Source: Thermoleophilaceae bacterium (GTDB taxonomy: Bacteria; Actinomycetota; Thermoleophilia; Solirubrobacterales; Thermoleophilaceae). Taken from it: DNA of 6,593 bases. Of the stretch, positions 6,495 through 6,593 are shown one piece after another. Each line of letters begins with the position of its first letter. The first letter of the stretch is position 1. The position numbers and the translations under genes were made by a program. A model generated the notes under the pieces. It worked only from the letters and a program-made list of their open reading frames with translations, had not been told where the DNA came from and searched no databases. The stretch is taken from the NCBI GenBank assembly GCA_013812065.1, contig JACCUC010000080.1:1-6593 (forward strand). Reading direction: 5' to 3'.

Positions 6495-6593
6495 GTGAGC
6501 CGCTCGTCGCCGGTCGCGCCCCGGAAACCTCGCCGCGGGCTCGCAGCGGCCGCCGCGGTCCTCGCCGTCCTCGGGGTCGGTGCCCTCGTAGCG
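6495..6593 (+). CDS. N-terminus of an exported or membrane protein (3' end outside window)
   Basis: From GTG at 6495, 33 codons stay open to the right edge. The start is MSRSSPVAPRKPRRG, a basic n-region of the kind that precedes the membrane. A hydrophobic run of Ala, Val, Leu and Gly follows (residues 16-33), typical of a signal peptide or first transmembrane segment. No mature domain is visible, so no function can be given. The start choice rests on this signal-like sequence and on the -10 box 8 bp upstream; there is no Shine-Dalgarno. It is divergent from the AlbA_2-family gene across 258 bp that otherwise shows only the promoter elements and the inverted repeat. Confidence 0.6.
   Translation, partial: MSRSSPVAPRKPRRGLAAAAAVLAVLGVGALVA

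Noticed and set aside
6256..6498. Small plus-strand open frame in the intergenic region
   Set aside because: It overlaps the minus-strand promoter and shows no domain or initiation signal. The GTG gene at 6495 is in a different frame and is better supported.

Overview
The window looks like a chromosomal segment of a high-GC bacterium, most likely an actinobacterium. Reasons are the roughly 70% GC coding with strong third-position G/C bias, start codons without a clear Shine-Dalgarno, isolated TANNNT -10 boxes close to start codons, and a secreted protein with CHRD-like and cupredoxin-like parts of a kind I associate with Thermoleophilia and Solirubrobacterales. That lineage call is an inference from style only.

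Layout from left to right. (1) 1-746, minus strand: the first 248 residues of a membrane-anchored extracytoplasmic protein, cut by the left edge. It has an N-terminal anchor, a CHRD/superoxide-dismutase-like beta domain and a cupredoxin-like domain whose copper ligands appear to be lost. (2) 747-850: a 104-bp divergent intergenic region. It holds a -10-like box framed by a perfect 8-bp inverted repeat just before the next gene. (3) 851-4555, plus strand: a complete cobalamin-dependent methionine synthase (metH, 1234 aa) with all four modules and the key residues visible. Its unusual C-terminal tail is built from a 27-bp/9-residue tandem repeat. (4) 4556-4607: a 52-bp gap between convergent genes with a weak hairpin. 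(5) 4608-6236, minus strand: a 542-aa protein of the AlbA_2 (Schlafen-like) / HATPase_c_4 group (COG2865 type, often misnamed RecG-like helicase), ending in two tandem winged-helix repeats. It is less GC-rich than metH. (6) 6237-6494: an AT-richer intergenic region carrying a near-consensus sigma70-type promoter for the minus-strand gene and a -10 box for the plus-strand gene that follows. (7) 6495-6593, plus strand: the first 33 codons of a GTG-started exported or membrane protein, cut by the right edge.

The genes do not form an operon: metH is flanked by a divergent and a convergent gene. metH is core one-carbon and methionine metabolism. The AlbA_2/ATPase gene is an accessory-type, single-gene regulator or nucleic-acid-acting protein with its own promoter. 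I see no rRNA, tRNA, CRISPR array, transposase or complete defence operon. The most noteworthy items are the inverted repeat over the metH promoter, the degenerate two-domain anchored protein, the AlbA_2/HATPase/double-winged-helix protein, and the repeat tail of MetH.
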